Below are positions 1-5,353 of a stretch of 5,353 nucleotides of DNA, piece by piece. Source of the DNA: a bacterium (lineage in GTDB: Bacteria; SM23-31; JAUVVT01); contig JAUWXV010000247.1 of the NCBI GenBank assembly GCA_030616165.1, forward strand, positions 1-5,353, given 5' to 3'. The position numbers were made by a program, and so were the translations under genes. The notes under the pieces were generated by a model. It was not told the origin of the DNA. It did no database searches and saw nothing but the letters and a program-made list of their open reading frames with translations. Numbering within the stretch: position 1 is the stretch's first letter; each line of letters starts with the position of its first letter.

Positions 1-912
1 ATAAAAAAGGTCTTTTCTGAATTTACCTTCTTCGACCATCTTTTCAAGATCTCTGTTTGTTGCAATAATAATCCTGATATCTATCTTTTTCCTTACTGTT
101 CCTCCTACGGGGGTAAACTCTCTTTCCTGAATTACTCTAAGCAGTTTACCTTGTATATACAGGTTTAAGTTTCCTATCTCATCTAGAAACAGGGTTCCCT
201 CATTCGCTATTTCAAGAAGACCCGGTTTAGTTAAGATTGCCCCTGTAAAAGAGCCTTTAACGTGTCCAAAAAGTTCACTCTCTAAAAGAGTTTCTGGAAG
301 GGCTGTACAGTCTATCGGGACAAAAGGTTTATCCACTCTGTTACTCTTGCTGTGAATCGCTCTTGCTATTAATTCTTTTCCAGTTCCACTCTCACCACTA
401 ATTAAAACTGTTGAATCGGTTTTGGAAATCCTTTCTATCAGTTCAAATATCTTTTTCATTTGAGGGCTGTTTCCTATAATATCTTCATATCTTTCTCTTT
501 CCCAGAGCTTCTTTTTTAAAAAAAGATTCTCATTTATAAGCGATTTCTTCTCCAGTGCTTTTTTTACTACAAGGGTAAGTTCAACTGGAGAAAACGGTTT
601 GGGTACATAATCACTTGCTCCCAGTTTAATTGCTTCAACTGCAGATTCTATTGATGAATAACCTGTAATCATTATCACAATAATGTCTGGAATTTTTTCT
701 TTAATCCTTTCCAAAACCCCCATTCCTCCCAATACTGGCAGTCTTAAATCAAGTATTACCGCATCAAAATTATCTTCATCAAGTTTCTTTAATCCTTCTT
801 CTCCATTATCCACAGTCTCAACTTTATATCCCTCTTTTGTTAATATTTTATCACAATTTCTTAAAACAACTGCCTCATCATCTATTACAAGTATTTTTAT
901 ATCCTCTTTCAT
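1..912 (-). CDS. Sigma-54-dependent NtrC-family response regulator (C-terminus beyond window)
   Basis: This is the first 304 residues of an enhancer-binding response regulator that, when phosphorylated, uses ATP hydrolysis to open sigma-54 RNA polymerase complexes. The receiver domain spans about residues 5-120, with acidic pocket D11/D12, phosphoacceptor D55, T83 and K105. A linker follows, then the AAA+ domain from about 143: Walker A GESGTGKE (173-180), the sigma-54 contact loop as GSFTGA (220-225), Walker B LFLDE (241-245) and the sensor/arginine-finger region ATNRDL...FRKDLFY at the window edge. The end of AAA+ and any helix-turn-helix DNA-binding domain lie outside. The start at 912 gives a complete receiver domain; the ribosome site is weak (GAAAG). 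The gene lies 70 bp after the kinase gene on the same strand, so the kinase is its likely partner. The family assignment is firm; the regulon is unknown. The loop has Ser for the usual Ala of GAFTGA. Confidence 0.97.
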   Translation of the reverse strand, partial: MKEDIKILVIDDEAVVLRNCDKILTKEGYKVETVDNGEEGLKKLDEDNFDAVILDLRLPVLGGMGVLERIKEKIPDIIVIMITGYSSIESAVEAIKLGASDYVPKPFSPVELTLVVKKALEKKSLINENLFLKKKLWERERYEDIIGNSPQMKKIFELIERISKTDSTVLISGESGTGKELIARAIHSKSNRVDKPFVPIDCTALPETLLESELFGHVKGSFTGAILTKPGLLEIANEGTLFLDEIGNLNLYIQGKLLRVIQEREFTPVGGTVRKKIDIRIIIATNRDLEKMVEEGKFRKDLFY

Positions 913-966
913 ATTATTTCTTTCAATGATTTATTATGATTGCTAATTATATTTGAATAAATTTCT

Positions 967-991
967 AATTATTAATATCTCATTAATGATT
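967..991 (-). other. AT-rich hairpin at the kinase stop codon
   Basis: Two 10-base arms (967-976 and 982-991) pair completely, counting one G-T, around a 5-base loop and cover the kinase stop codon. The arms are almost all A/T and no U-run follows on the minus-strand transcript, so this is not a convincing terminator. At most it could mark the kinase/regulator boundary in a shared mRNA. It may be chance in such AT-rich DNA. Confidence 0.25.
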
Positions 992-2437
992 CCATATCGG
1001 CAATCTGATGATAAATACAGCACCAACGCCCAGACAGCTTTCAACACTTATAGAACCTTTATGTAATTCAATAATATTCTCACTTATAGCAAGCCCCAAG
1101 CCCGTTCCGTCTCCCTCTCTTTTAGTTGTAAAAAATGGTTCAAATATTCTGGATTTATAATTATCTGGAATCCCAGTACCAGTATCAGTAAATGATATTT
1201 CAACATACTCACTCCCTTTTACCATATCGGAACTCACTGTAACGATTCCTCCTTCGGGCATCACATCAAATGAATTTAACAATATATTTATAAATACTTG
1301 TTCAATTTTATTTACATCTACCATAACCTTTGGCAGAGAATAATTAATTTTTTTTACAATTTCAATTTTCTGAAAATCTGCTTGTTTGGATGCAAGAAAT
1401 AAACTCTTTTCTATGATTTTATTTATATCTTCTGGCGCTAATATAAATTCTGAAGAGCGAGCAAATTCAAGTAATTCTTTAACTATCTTTCTACACCTGT
1501 TTGCTTCATTTATAATAATATTGACTTCATCTTTTATAGAATTGTCATTTTTAAAATTATCTTTCAATAGATAGGCAGATGTCATTATTCCAACAAGAGG
1601 ATTATTAACCTCATGTACCAATCCACAAGCAAGCCTTCCGATGGACACCAACTTCTCAGCCTGAGATAAAGCTTCCCTTGATTTGTTAAGTTCATTCGTT
1701 AATTTTTCAAATTTCTCTCCGAATTCTTTTTTAAATCTATTTTTATTTTGATTTAGATTCTTAATTTTTCTTATCAATAAATTAATAGAATTCAACAATT
1801 CTGATATTTCTGCAGGGACATTATCTTGAATGTAATTTTCATCCCCGTCCTTAAATGAATTAGTGACCCTTTCGCTTAGATTTTTAATCGGACTGGTTAT
1901 ATATTTGTTTATTAAAATAATTAATATGAAAGAGAGAGAAATAATTAATCCTGATGAAATTACAATATACCAAACTCTGCTCCTGGAAATTCTATCTTCT
2001 ATCCATTTTTCCAATGATGTATTATTGACAATCCCAAGAACCTTCTTTTCTCCATTCTCAGAACCCAAAATCCTAACCTTCTCTTCTGGCATTAAGTTTA
2101 ACTCGCTTTTACTCTGAAAATTATCATTTTCATATTCATCATTATCAATATCAACCATTCCTGTTTTGTCATCTTTATTAAATAACTTTATCTGATCTAT
2201 ATCTTCATAATTTTCAATAAATTCTATCAAATTATCAATTTCTTTATTATCTAATTCAGGCATTTTGCTGGCTATATTGGACCTAAAATATTCATTTAAA
2301 TGAATATTCGGATTTACTAATTCCTTTATAAGCCGTTTCCTCTCTAAACTCAAAATAAAATGAATAAAAAGAAACAAACTTATTAACAAAAAAATATCAA
2401 CAAACAGTATAATTTTTACTGTTATTTTATTAAACAT
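983..2437 (-). CDS. Membrane sensor histidine kinase, partner of the NtrC-type regulator
   Basis: A 484-residue inner-membrane histidine kinase that autophosphorylates and should pass phosphate to the regulator encoded just downstream. In order: membrane helix 1 (about 8-30), an acid-rich extracytoplasmic sensor region (31-153), membrane helix 2 (about 155-178), HAMP-like linker (179-232), coiled coil (233-262), HisKA domain with phosphoacceptor H275 in GLVHEVNNPL, and the ATPase domain with N-box (N384/N388 in FINILLNSFD), G1 DTGTGIPD (418-425), F-box FEPFF (432-436) and G2 GTGLGLA (444-450). All catalytic boxes are intact. The HisKA/HEVNNP type is typical of kinases paired with NtrC-family regulators. 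The sensor region matches no family I recognise and has no CxxCH haem motif. The start at 2437 gives a natural first membrane helix but lacks a clear Shine-Dalgarno; a weak -10 (TATACT, minus strand 2472-2467) lies upstream. The ligand is unknown. Confidence 0.97.
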   Translation of the reverse strand: MFNKITVKIILFVDIFLLISLFLFIHFILSLERKRLIKELVNPNIHLNEYFRSNIASKMPELDNKEIDNLIEFIENYEDIDQIKLFNKDDKTGMVDIDNDEYENDNFQSKSELNLMPEEKVRILGSENGEKKVLGIVNNTSLEKWIEDRISRSRVWYIVISSGLIISLSFILIILINKYITSPIKNLSERVTNSFKDGDENYIQDNVPAEISELLNSINLLIRKIKNLNQNKNRFKKEFGEKFEKLTNELNKSREALSQAEKLVSIGRLACGLVHEVNNPLVGIMTSAYLLKDNFKNDNSIKDEVNIIINEANRCRKIVKELLEFARSSEFILAPEDINKIIEKSLFLASKQADFQKIEIVKKINYSLPKVMVDVNKIEQVFINILLNSFDVMPEGGIVTVSSDMVKGSEYVEISFTDTGTGIPDNYKSRIFEPFFTTKREGDGTGLGLAISENIIELHKGSISVESCLGVGAVFIIRLPIWNH

Positions 2438-2701
2438 AATGCATTAATTATGTTATGTCTGAAATTAGTATATCTTTAAATTTTATTATTTAGAAATTTG
2501 ATTACAATCGGTTTATTTCTATTATTAACATTTAAAAAATTAATAAAAATTAGGAGAATATCTTTTCAAAATGTACACAACTTCCAAATCTAATCCTGAA
2601 ATAAAGTAATTCAATTTTACAACACATTGGTAAATATAATAATTTTATTAAAAAAAAACATAAAAATTTTTATGTCTAATATAAATTTTAACCAAAAAAA
2701 C

Positions 2702-2777
2702 AACGAAATTTGTAACTTATTATCAGATAATAAGCTACAAGTACGTTAAAAATTAACTGTCTAACGAAATTTTTAAC
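2702..2777 (+). repeat. Pair of 15-bp direct repeats
   Basis: AACGAAATTTGTAAC (2702-2716) recurs as AACGAAATTTTTAAC (2763-2777), 14 of 15 bases identical, starts 61 bp apart. The second copy overlaps the left arm of the inverted-repeat pair at 2755-2859, and the first overlaps the left arm of the hairpin at 2710-2740. The pair could be a relic of duplication or of insertion of the DNA between them. The function is unknown and the AT-rich composition raises the odds of coincidence. Confidence 0.45.
2710..2740. repeat. Long near-perfect inverted repeat (hairpin)
   Basis: Arms TTGTAACTTATTATC (2710-2724) and GATAATAAGCTACAA (2726-2740) are complementary at 14 of 15 positions around a single central base. 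It could form a hairpin or cruciform, or act as a dyad binding site. No U-run follows directly on the plus strand, and it is more than 250 bp from the nearest gene end, so a terminator role for a visible gene is unlikely. Confidence 0.6.
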
Positions 2778-2859
2778 ACTTGTTAATATAGAACTTATGG
2801 TTGCAAAAATTCCTACTTTTTTACTTAAAATCGACACTTTTATGTGTTGTTAGGCAGTT
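2755..2859. repeat. 105-bp segment bounded by 11-bp inverted repeats (possible MITE or attC-like)
   Basis: AACTGTCTAAC (2755-2765) and GTTAGGCAGTT (2849-2859) are inverted copies with one mismatch. The ends also read GTCTAAC and GTTAGGC, which fit the RYYYAAC and GTTRRRY core boxes of integron attC sites, and the box-to-box length (97 bp) is in the attC range. Against attC, the inner arms do not pair symmetrically, and no integrase or cassette gene is seen. A small non-autonomous transposable element or a decayed insertion-sequence end is an equal or better reading. No clear target duplication is seen outside the arms. Confidence 0.35.
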
Positions 2860-2952
2860 TTTTAAATACACCGTTCAATCGTGCTCTAAATATATAAAAA
2901 AAGGTCTTATTATTAATAAAAAATTTAATTTTATAAAATAATAACACGATTT

Positions 2953-2983
2953 GTCATTCCCCCGAGTACTCGGGGGAATCCAG
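2953..2983 (+). repeat. REP unit 1
   Basis: The core is a perfect palindrome with no loop: arm ATTCCCCCGAGT (2956-2967) followed at once by its reverse complement (2968-2979). Flanking GTC and CCAG give the unit a direction (GTCATT...AATCCAG), as is usual in REP families. Confidence 0.75.
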
Positions 2984-3008
2984 TAATATTTTGGGGCTAA
3001 ACAACGCA

Positions 3009-3037
3009 GTCATTCCCCCGAGAACTCGGGGGAATGA
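3009..3037 (+). repeat. REP unit 2
   Basis: Arms TCATTCCCCCGAG (3010-3022) and its exact complement (3025-3037) surround a 2-base AA loop, a 13-bp stem. It matches unit 1 through GTCATTCCCCCGAG and ACTCGGGGGAAT but ends in GA rather than CCAG, so its right flank differs or has been lost. Confidence 0.75.
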
Positions 3038-3285
3038 TTTCTTGTGTTATTGATGTTTTGATTATTTCTAAAAAAGTACTTTCGTGAAAGCCTATTAAAT
3101 AAAAATAGACGGAAGATATTCTCCCAATTATAAAAAATATAAAACCTTCTAAATATAGAATCTATATCGATTGAATAATTTCAATAATTTTATATTATAA
3201 TAGTTCATGTCAAAAAAGTGTAATAATAAACTTCATAAATTTAACTATGATTAAAGTAAAAGACAATATAAAAATTTAATATAAT

Positions 3286-3349
3286 AATTTTCACCAAAAC
3301 GACTGATGAGGATGTAACATCAGGATTTAACAATATTACAATGAAAATT
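3286..3349 (+). other. Nested inverted repeat, possible structured RNA or regulatory site
   Basis: An outer 8-bp inverted repeat (AATTTTCA 3286-3293, TGAAAATT 3342-3349) encloses an inner hairpin with arms CTGATG (3303-3308) and CATCAG (3318-3323) and a 9-base loop. The two stems could stack into a longer structure with an asymmetric internal loop. It is 225 bp upstream of the fumarase promoter, so it is not part of that leader. The signal is weak and no known RNA family is recognised. Confidence 0.25.
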
Positions 3350-3573
3350 TCTTCTTAAGTTTTGCCCTTCCTTTTCAAAATTATATCCTCCAATAATTAT
3401 CCGCGATTTACTCCCTTCTGTATAAAACCTTTTGTGAAAAGTTAATAAGCACTTTCTTTGACACTATTTACAAGATAACTTAATCCTTTTTTCCCTATAC
3501 TATAAATTTCACAACACAGTGTAAAACTAAAATTTTTAAACAAGAGCACTTAATTGTAATCATCAATTTTCAC

Positions 3574-3602
3574 TTGACAAAGATAAAGATGTTAAATATA
3601 TT
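3574..3602 (+). promoter_or_regulatory. Sigma-70 promoter for the fumarase beta gene
   Basis: A perfect -35 TTGACA (3574-3579), a 17-bp spacer and -10 TATATT (3597-3602, 5 of 6 to consensus) predict transcription from about 3609, giving a leader of roughly 85 nt. A short dyad AATTG/CAATT (3552-3568) just upstream of the -35 could be an operator or chance. This promoter implies the fumarase subunit is transcribed separately from anything upstream. Confidence 0.65.
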
Positions 3603-3680
3603 ATAAATTAAAATAATATAGCGGCAATTTTGTTATTTTAAACAGACAGATTTATGTATTTAAAACAACATTAAAAATGG

Positions 3681-3686
3681 AAGGAG
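3681..3686 (+). promoter_or_regulatory. Shine-Dalgarno that favours the TTG start
   Basis: AAGGAG (3681-3686) directly abuts the ATG at 3687, leaving no spacer, but is 6 nt from an in-frame TTG at 3693. Normal spacing therefore favours TTG as initiator, trimming two residues from the ATG-based protein. Confidence 0.6.
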
Positions 3687-3692
3687 ATGAAA

Positions 3693-4241
3693 TTGATAAA
3701 GTTAACACCTCCTTTATCGGATGAGATTGTGAGGAAACTAAAGGCTGGGGATGAAGTATTAATAAGCGGTATTATATATACGGGGAGAGATGCGGCTCAT
3801 AAGAGATTAGTTGAACTTTTGGACAATGATAAACCTCTCCCAATAGATGTGAAAGGGCAAATAATATATTACGTGGGTCCTACACCTGAAAGACCAGGTA
3901 AACCTATCGGTTCTGCAGGTCCAACTACTTCTTATAGAATGGACCCCTACGCTCCGAGGCTTATTGAAATAGGTCTTAAAGGTATGATTGGCAAGGGCGA
4001 ACGTGGTAATAATGTTGTTGAAGCTATGAAAAAATATGCGGCTGTGTACTTCGCAACAATTGGAGGTGCTGCAGCCTTGATTGCAAGACGAATTGTCTCA
4101 TCAAAAATTGTTGCTTATGAGGATTTGGGAGCAGAAGCTATAAGAGAACTGGAAGTGAAAGATTTTCCCGCTGTAGTGGCTCAGGACTCGCACGGAAACA
4201 ATATCTATGTGACCGGCAAACCAAAATATAAAACCGCTTAA
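3693..4241 (+). CDS. Class I fumarate hydratase, beta subunit (Fe-S hydro-lyase, tartrate/fumarate type)
   Basis: A 182-residue cytoplasmic protein equivalent to the C-terminal domain of class I fumarases, which interconvert fumarate and malate using a 4Fe-4S cluster held by the alpha part. Conserved blocks are TGRDAAH (30-36), SAGPTTSYRMD (74-84), GKG (100-102) and a C-terminal YEDLGAEAIREL...VKDFPAVVAQDSHGN. By family comparison R32, T78, R82 and K101 are the likely active-site residues of this half. The length is normal for the separate beta subunit, so it is complete. L(+)-tartrate dehydratase beta is a close alternative that sequence alone cannot exclude. The start is set by the ribosome site; ATG at 3687 is the alternative. 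No alpha subunit lies on either side, and the gene has its own promoter, so its partner must be encoded elsewhere. The 94-bp gap after it has T-runs but no hairpin, so read-through into the next gene is possible. Confidence 0.95.
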   Translation: MIKLTPPLSDEIVRKLKAGDEVLISGIIYTGRDAAHKRLVELLDNDKPLPIDVKGQIIYYVGPTPERPGKPIGSAGPTTSYRMDPYAPRLIEIGLKGMIGKGERGNNVVEAMKKYAAVYFATIGGAAALIARRIVSSKIVAYEDLGAEAIRELEVKDFPAVVAQDSHGNNIYVTGKPKYKTA

Positions 4242-4335
4242 ATTTTTTTAATAAATTTTTATATAATTACTTTTTTTTTGAATATTTTACAAGAGAGAAA
4301 AGAAGATTTTTTTGGAATCATAGGGCAGATTTAAT

Positions 4336-5013
4336 TTGAAAAAAAAGATTGTTATATCTTTAATATTTTTCGTAGCAGTTTTACCAAGTTTAATTATCTC
4401 TCAGCAGAAAGATAGCAAAAGTTCATTCACTATAGTTAGAGTGAAATATAGTGGTGGAGGTGATTGGTACATCGACCAGAGTTCACTTCCCAATCTTCTG
4501 AAATTTATTAAAGAAAATACCAATATAGATGCAGCCTCAAAGGAATTAAGAGTAGAAATTTCCGATGAGGCTCTTTTTTCTTATCCATACATCTATATAA
4601 CAGGGCATGGGAATATTAGATTTTCAGAAGAGGAGGTAAAAAGGCTGAGAAAATATCTAATTGGAGGTGGTTTTTTGCATGCAGACGACTGCTACGGAAT
4701 GGACAAATCCTTCAGAAGGGAGATGAAAAGGATCTTTCCAGATAAGGAATTTGTTGAACTCCCTTTCAGTCATGGTATTTACCATTGCATGTTCGAATTC
4801 AGAAGTGGTCTTCCGAAGGTTCACGAACATGACGGTGGTCCCCCGCACGGGTATGCTCTATTTCATAATGGGAGAATGATAGTCTTCTATTCATTTAATA
4901 CTGACCTTGGAGATGGCTGGGAAGACTTCGAAGTACATAAAGACCCGCAAGAAAAGAGAATCGATGCATTGAAAATGGGAAGTAACATCATTTTCTGGGC
5001 ATTAACACATTAG
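4336..5013 (+). CDS. Exported DUF4159-family protein
   Basis: A 225-residue protein with an N-terminal signal peptide (KKK at 2-4, hydrophobic 5-21, likely cut near S22/Q23; no lipobox Cys), so it should act outside the cytoplasmic membrane. The rest matches the DUF4159 family as I know it: FTIVRVKYSGGGDWY (31-45), PYIYITGHGNIRFSEEE (84-100), a GGGFLHADDCYG block (110-121), LPFSHGIYHC (142-151), a His-rich EHDGGPPHGY segment (164-173) and a FYSFNTDLGDGWED block (184-197). The layout resembles the glutamine-amidotransferase-like fold, but no catalytic activity is established. TTG at 4336 is the only plausible start: an in-frame TAG sits at 4321 and the next codons already form the signal peptide. 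AGGG at 4322-4325 is a weak ribosome site. It is 94 bp after the fumarase gene and may share its transcript. The molecular function is unknown. Confidence 0.9.
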   Translation: MKKKIVISLIFFVAVLPSLIISQQKDSKSSFTIVRVKYSGGGDWYIDQSSLPNLLKFIKENTNIDAASKELRVEISDEALFSYPYIYITGHGNIRFSEEEVKRLRKYLIGGGFLHADDCYGMDKSFRREMKRIFPDKEFVELPFSHGIYHCMFEFRSGLPKVHEHDGGPPHGYALFHNGRMIVFYSFNTDLGDGWEDFEVHKDPQEKRIDALKMGSNIIFWALTH

Positions 5014-5040
5014 TTACTTCCTTTTGAAAAAAGAAGTAGC
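5013..5040. repeat. Palindrome 1 of a three-hairpin cluster
   Basis: The hairpin begins on the last base of the DUF4159 stop codon. GTTACTTC (5013-5020) pairs with GAAGTAGC (5033-5040) including one G-T, then after a C-A mismatch four more T-A pairs close on a GA loop. Its sequence is a diverged copy of palindrome 2 (shared TACTT...TTTGAAAA...AGTAG pattern), which suggests tandem duplication of one repeat family. Confidence 0.65.
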
Positions 5041-5066
5041 CTACTTTCTTTGAAAAGAAAGTAGGC
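5039..5066. repeat. Palindrome 2 of the cluster (possible terminator)
   Basis: GCCTACTTTCTTT (5039-5051) is exactly complementary to 5054-5066, leaving only GA between the arms, or a TGAA loop with a 12-bp stem. AAAGAAACTTTTT follows, so a short U-run lies about 8 nt past the stem, imperfect for a terminator. It shares GC with palindrome 1 at the join. Confidence 0.75.
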
Positions 5067-5083
5067 AAAGAAACTTTTTACTT

Positions 5084-5118
5084 ATTTCTAATTCGTTGCT
5101 TTGCAACGAATTAGAAAT
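5084..5118. repeat. Palindrome 3 of the cluster, perfect 16-bp stem
   Basis: ATTTCTAATTCGTTGC (5084-5099) and its exact complement (5103-5118) enclose a TTT loop. It is the strongest hairpin in the window. The sequence is unrelated to palindromes 1 and 2. No U-run follows immediately, so it may be a mobile palindrome, or a transcript-end stabiliser, rather than a classic terminator. Confidence 0.8.
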
Positions 5119-5174
5119 GCTTGAATCTTTTATTTATCAAAGAAAAAATAACAGTTTACAATTCCTTTAAAATT

Positions 5175-5353
5175 ATGAATCCAGAAGAAATTTATAACCG
5201 AATCATAAACAAATTAAAAAGACTCAAGAGAAAAGAGATTTTGTTGATATTTGGAGAGAAGTTTCTCCTATTTTTATCCTTATCCTTCATTGGTATTTAT
5301 ATTGTGACGTTGGCAGAGTCTATCTTTAGATTTTCAGCGGTTGGAAGAAAAAC
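5175..5353 (+). CDS. Putative membrane protein, N-terminal fragment
   Basis: The first 59 codons of a gene cut by the right edge. A basic, amphipathic start (MNPEEIYNRIINKLKRLKRKE) is followed by one hydrophobic helix at about residues 29-50 (FLLFLSLSFIGIYIVTLAESIF), so the product should sit in the cytoplasmic membrane with its N-terminus inside. ATG at 5175 is the best start; an in-frame TTG at 5121 would begin just past palindrome 3 and is less likely. No Shine-Dalgarno is visible. The visible part recalls the N-terminus of large DUF4175-like membrane proteins that I associate with DUF4159 genes, but this is a resemblance from memory with too little sequence to assign a family. It lies 161 bp downstream of the DUF4159 gene on the same strand, with the palindrome cluster between them. 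Confidence 0.65.
   Translation, partial: MNPEEIYNRIINKLKRLKRKEILLIFGEKFLLFLSLSFIGIYIVTLAESIFRFSAVGRK

Larger units (their letters stand above)
2940..3051. repeat. REP-type palindrome doublet
   Basis: Two GC-rich palindromic units in the same orientation, 56 bp apart start to start, sit in otherwise very AT-rich DNA. Both begin GTCATTCCCCCGAG. The pair is bracketed by an 8-bp inverted repeat, AATAACAC (2940-2947) and GTGTTATT (3044-3051), that may be the true boundary. The GTCATTCC...GGAATCCAG style is typical of dispersed repetitive extragenic palindromes mobilised by REP-associated tyrosine transposases (RAYT). No transposase gene is in the window, so the unit would be non-autonomous. Confidence 0.75.
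2438..3692. other. Repeat-rich non-coding region between divergent genes
   Basis: About 1.25 kb separates the leftward kinase gene from the rightward fumarase gene. All frames are stop-dense; the longest open stretch I noticed, about 47 codons on the minus strand ending at 3320, has no start codon and no recognisable product. The region is very AT-rich except for two GC-rich palindromes near 2953-3037. It holds several inverted repeats, listed separately, and a sigma-70 promoter at its right end. I see no tRNA, rRNA or riboswitch. It is much longer than the other gaps in the window (70-161 bp), so it may be an insertion hot spot, the remains of a lost gene, or a site of unrecognised small RNAs. 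Confidence 0.7.

Noticed and set aside
683-2117. Plus-strand open frames at 683-946, 1386-1574 and 1863-2117
   Set aside because: They lie antisense to the well-supported regulator and kinase genes, have low-complexity or unlikely composition and no recognisable motifs.
2571-2609. 12-codon plus-strand ORF with AGGAG upstream
   Set aside because: The AGGAG is about 14 nt from the ATG, too far, and the peptide is too short to support.
2992-3010. GG...GC pattern resembling a sigma-54 -24/-12 promoter between the REP units
   Set aside because: Apart from the GG and GC doublets the consensus bases are missing, it lies inside the repeat doublet, and no gene follows at a suitable distance.
3303-3325. 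CTGATGAG resembling the hammerhead ribozyme core
   Set aside because: The hammerhead core needs CUGAUGA, a stem II, then GAAA. Here AGGAU follows the putative stem and no matching stem I/III or cleavage site is present.
3357-3392. Minus-strand GGAGG followed by TTG and seven codons
   Set aside because: The ribosome site looks good, but the frame stops after seven codons and the next gene on that strand is over 900 bp away, so a leader-peptide role has no target.
3320-3463. Open minus-strand frame of about 47 codons ending at a TGA at 3320
   Set aside because: It has no ATG/GTG/TTG start in frame near its beginning and no recognisable motif. An open run of this size is expected by chance in 1.25 kb read in six frames.
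3677-3724. 15-codon ORF overlapping the fumarase start in another frame
   Set aside because: There is no ribosome site upstream of its ATG; it is a shadow of the leader and the start of the real gene.
4657-4848. Minus-strand 63-codon frame
   Set aside because: It is antisense to conserved DUF4159 motifs and has no supporting features.

Overview
The window is AT-rich bacterial chromosomal DNA. It holds a sigma-54-type two-component system, an oxygen-sensitive-type (class I, Fe-S) fumarase subunit, an exported DUF4159 protein whose N-terminus looks like a Bacteroidetes-type signal peptide ending before Gln-Gln, and two clusters of dispersed palindromic repeats. Together these suggest an anaerobic Gram-negative bacterium, perhaps of the FCB group or a related uncultured phylum. 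The lineage is inference from style and gene content; no rRNA or other marker gene is present.

Layout. Positions 1-912 (minus strand, running off the left edge) encode an NtrC-family response regulator: receiver domain plus most of the AAA+ domain. Positions 983-2437 (minus) encode its membrane histidine kinase partner. The kinase is transcribed first and the regulator follows after a 70-bp gap, so the pair is probably one operon. Positions 2438-3692 are about 1.25 kb with no convincing gene. This stretch carries a long near-perfect hairpin, an imperfect inverted-repeat pair with integron-attC-like ends, a doublet of GC-rich REP-type palindromes, a smaller hairpin, and a good sigma-70 promoter (3574-3602) facing right. 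Positions 3693-4241 (plus) encode the beta subunit of a two-subunit class I fumarate hydratase, probably starting at TTG. Positions 4336-5013 (plus, TTG start) encode an exported DUF4159 protein. Three strong palindromes fill 5013-5118, and a putative membrane protein starts at 5175 and leaves the right edge.

How the parts relate. The kinase/regulator pair is a complete sensing module whose signal and target promoters are not visible; I found no convincing sigma-54 promoter in the window. The fumarase beta subunit needs an alpha subunit carrying the Fe-S cluster, which is not adjacent on either side, so the two halves must be encoded apart. The DUF4159 gene and the membrane protein gene downstream may form an envelope-related module, but the palindrome cluster between them may separate or attenuate their expression. 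I see no clearly new defence or mobile system. The most unusual material is the repeat-rich intergenic DNA and the isolated fumarase subunit.
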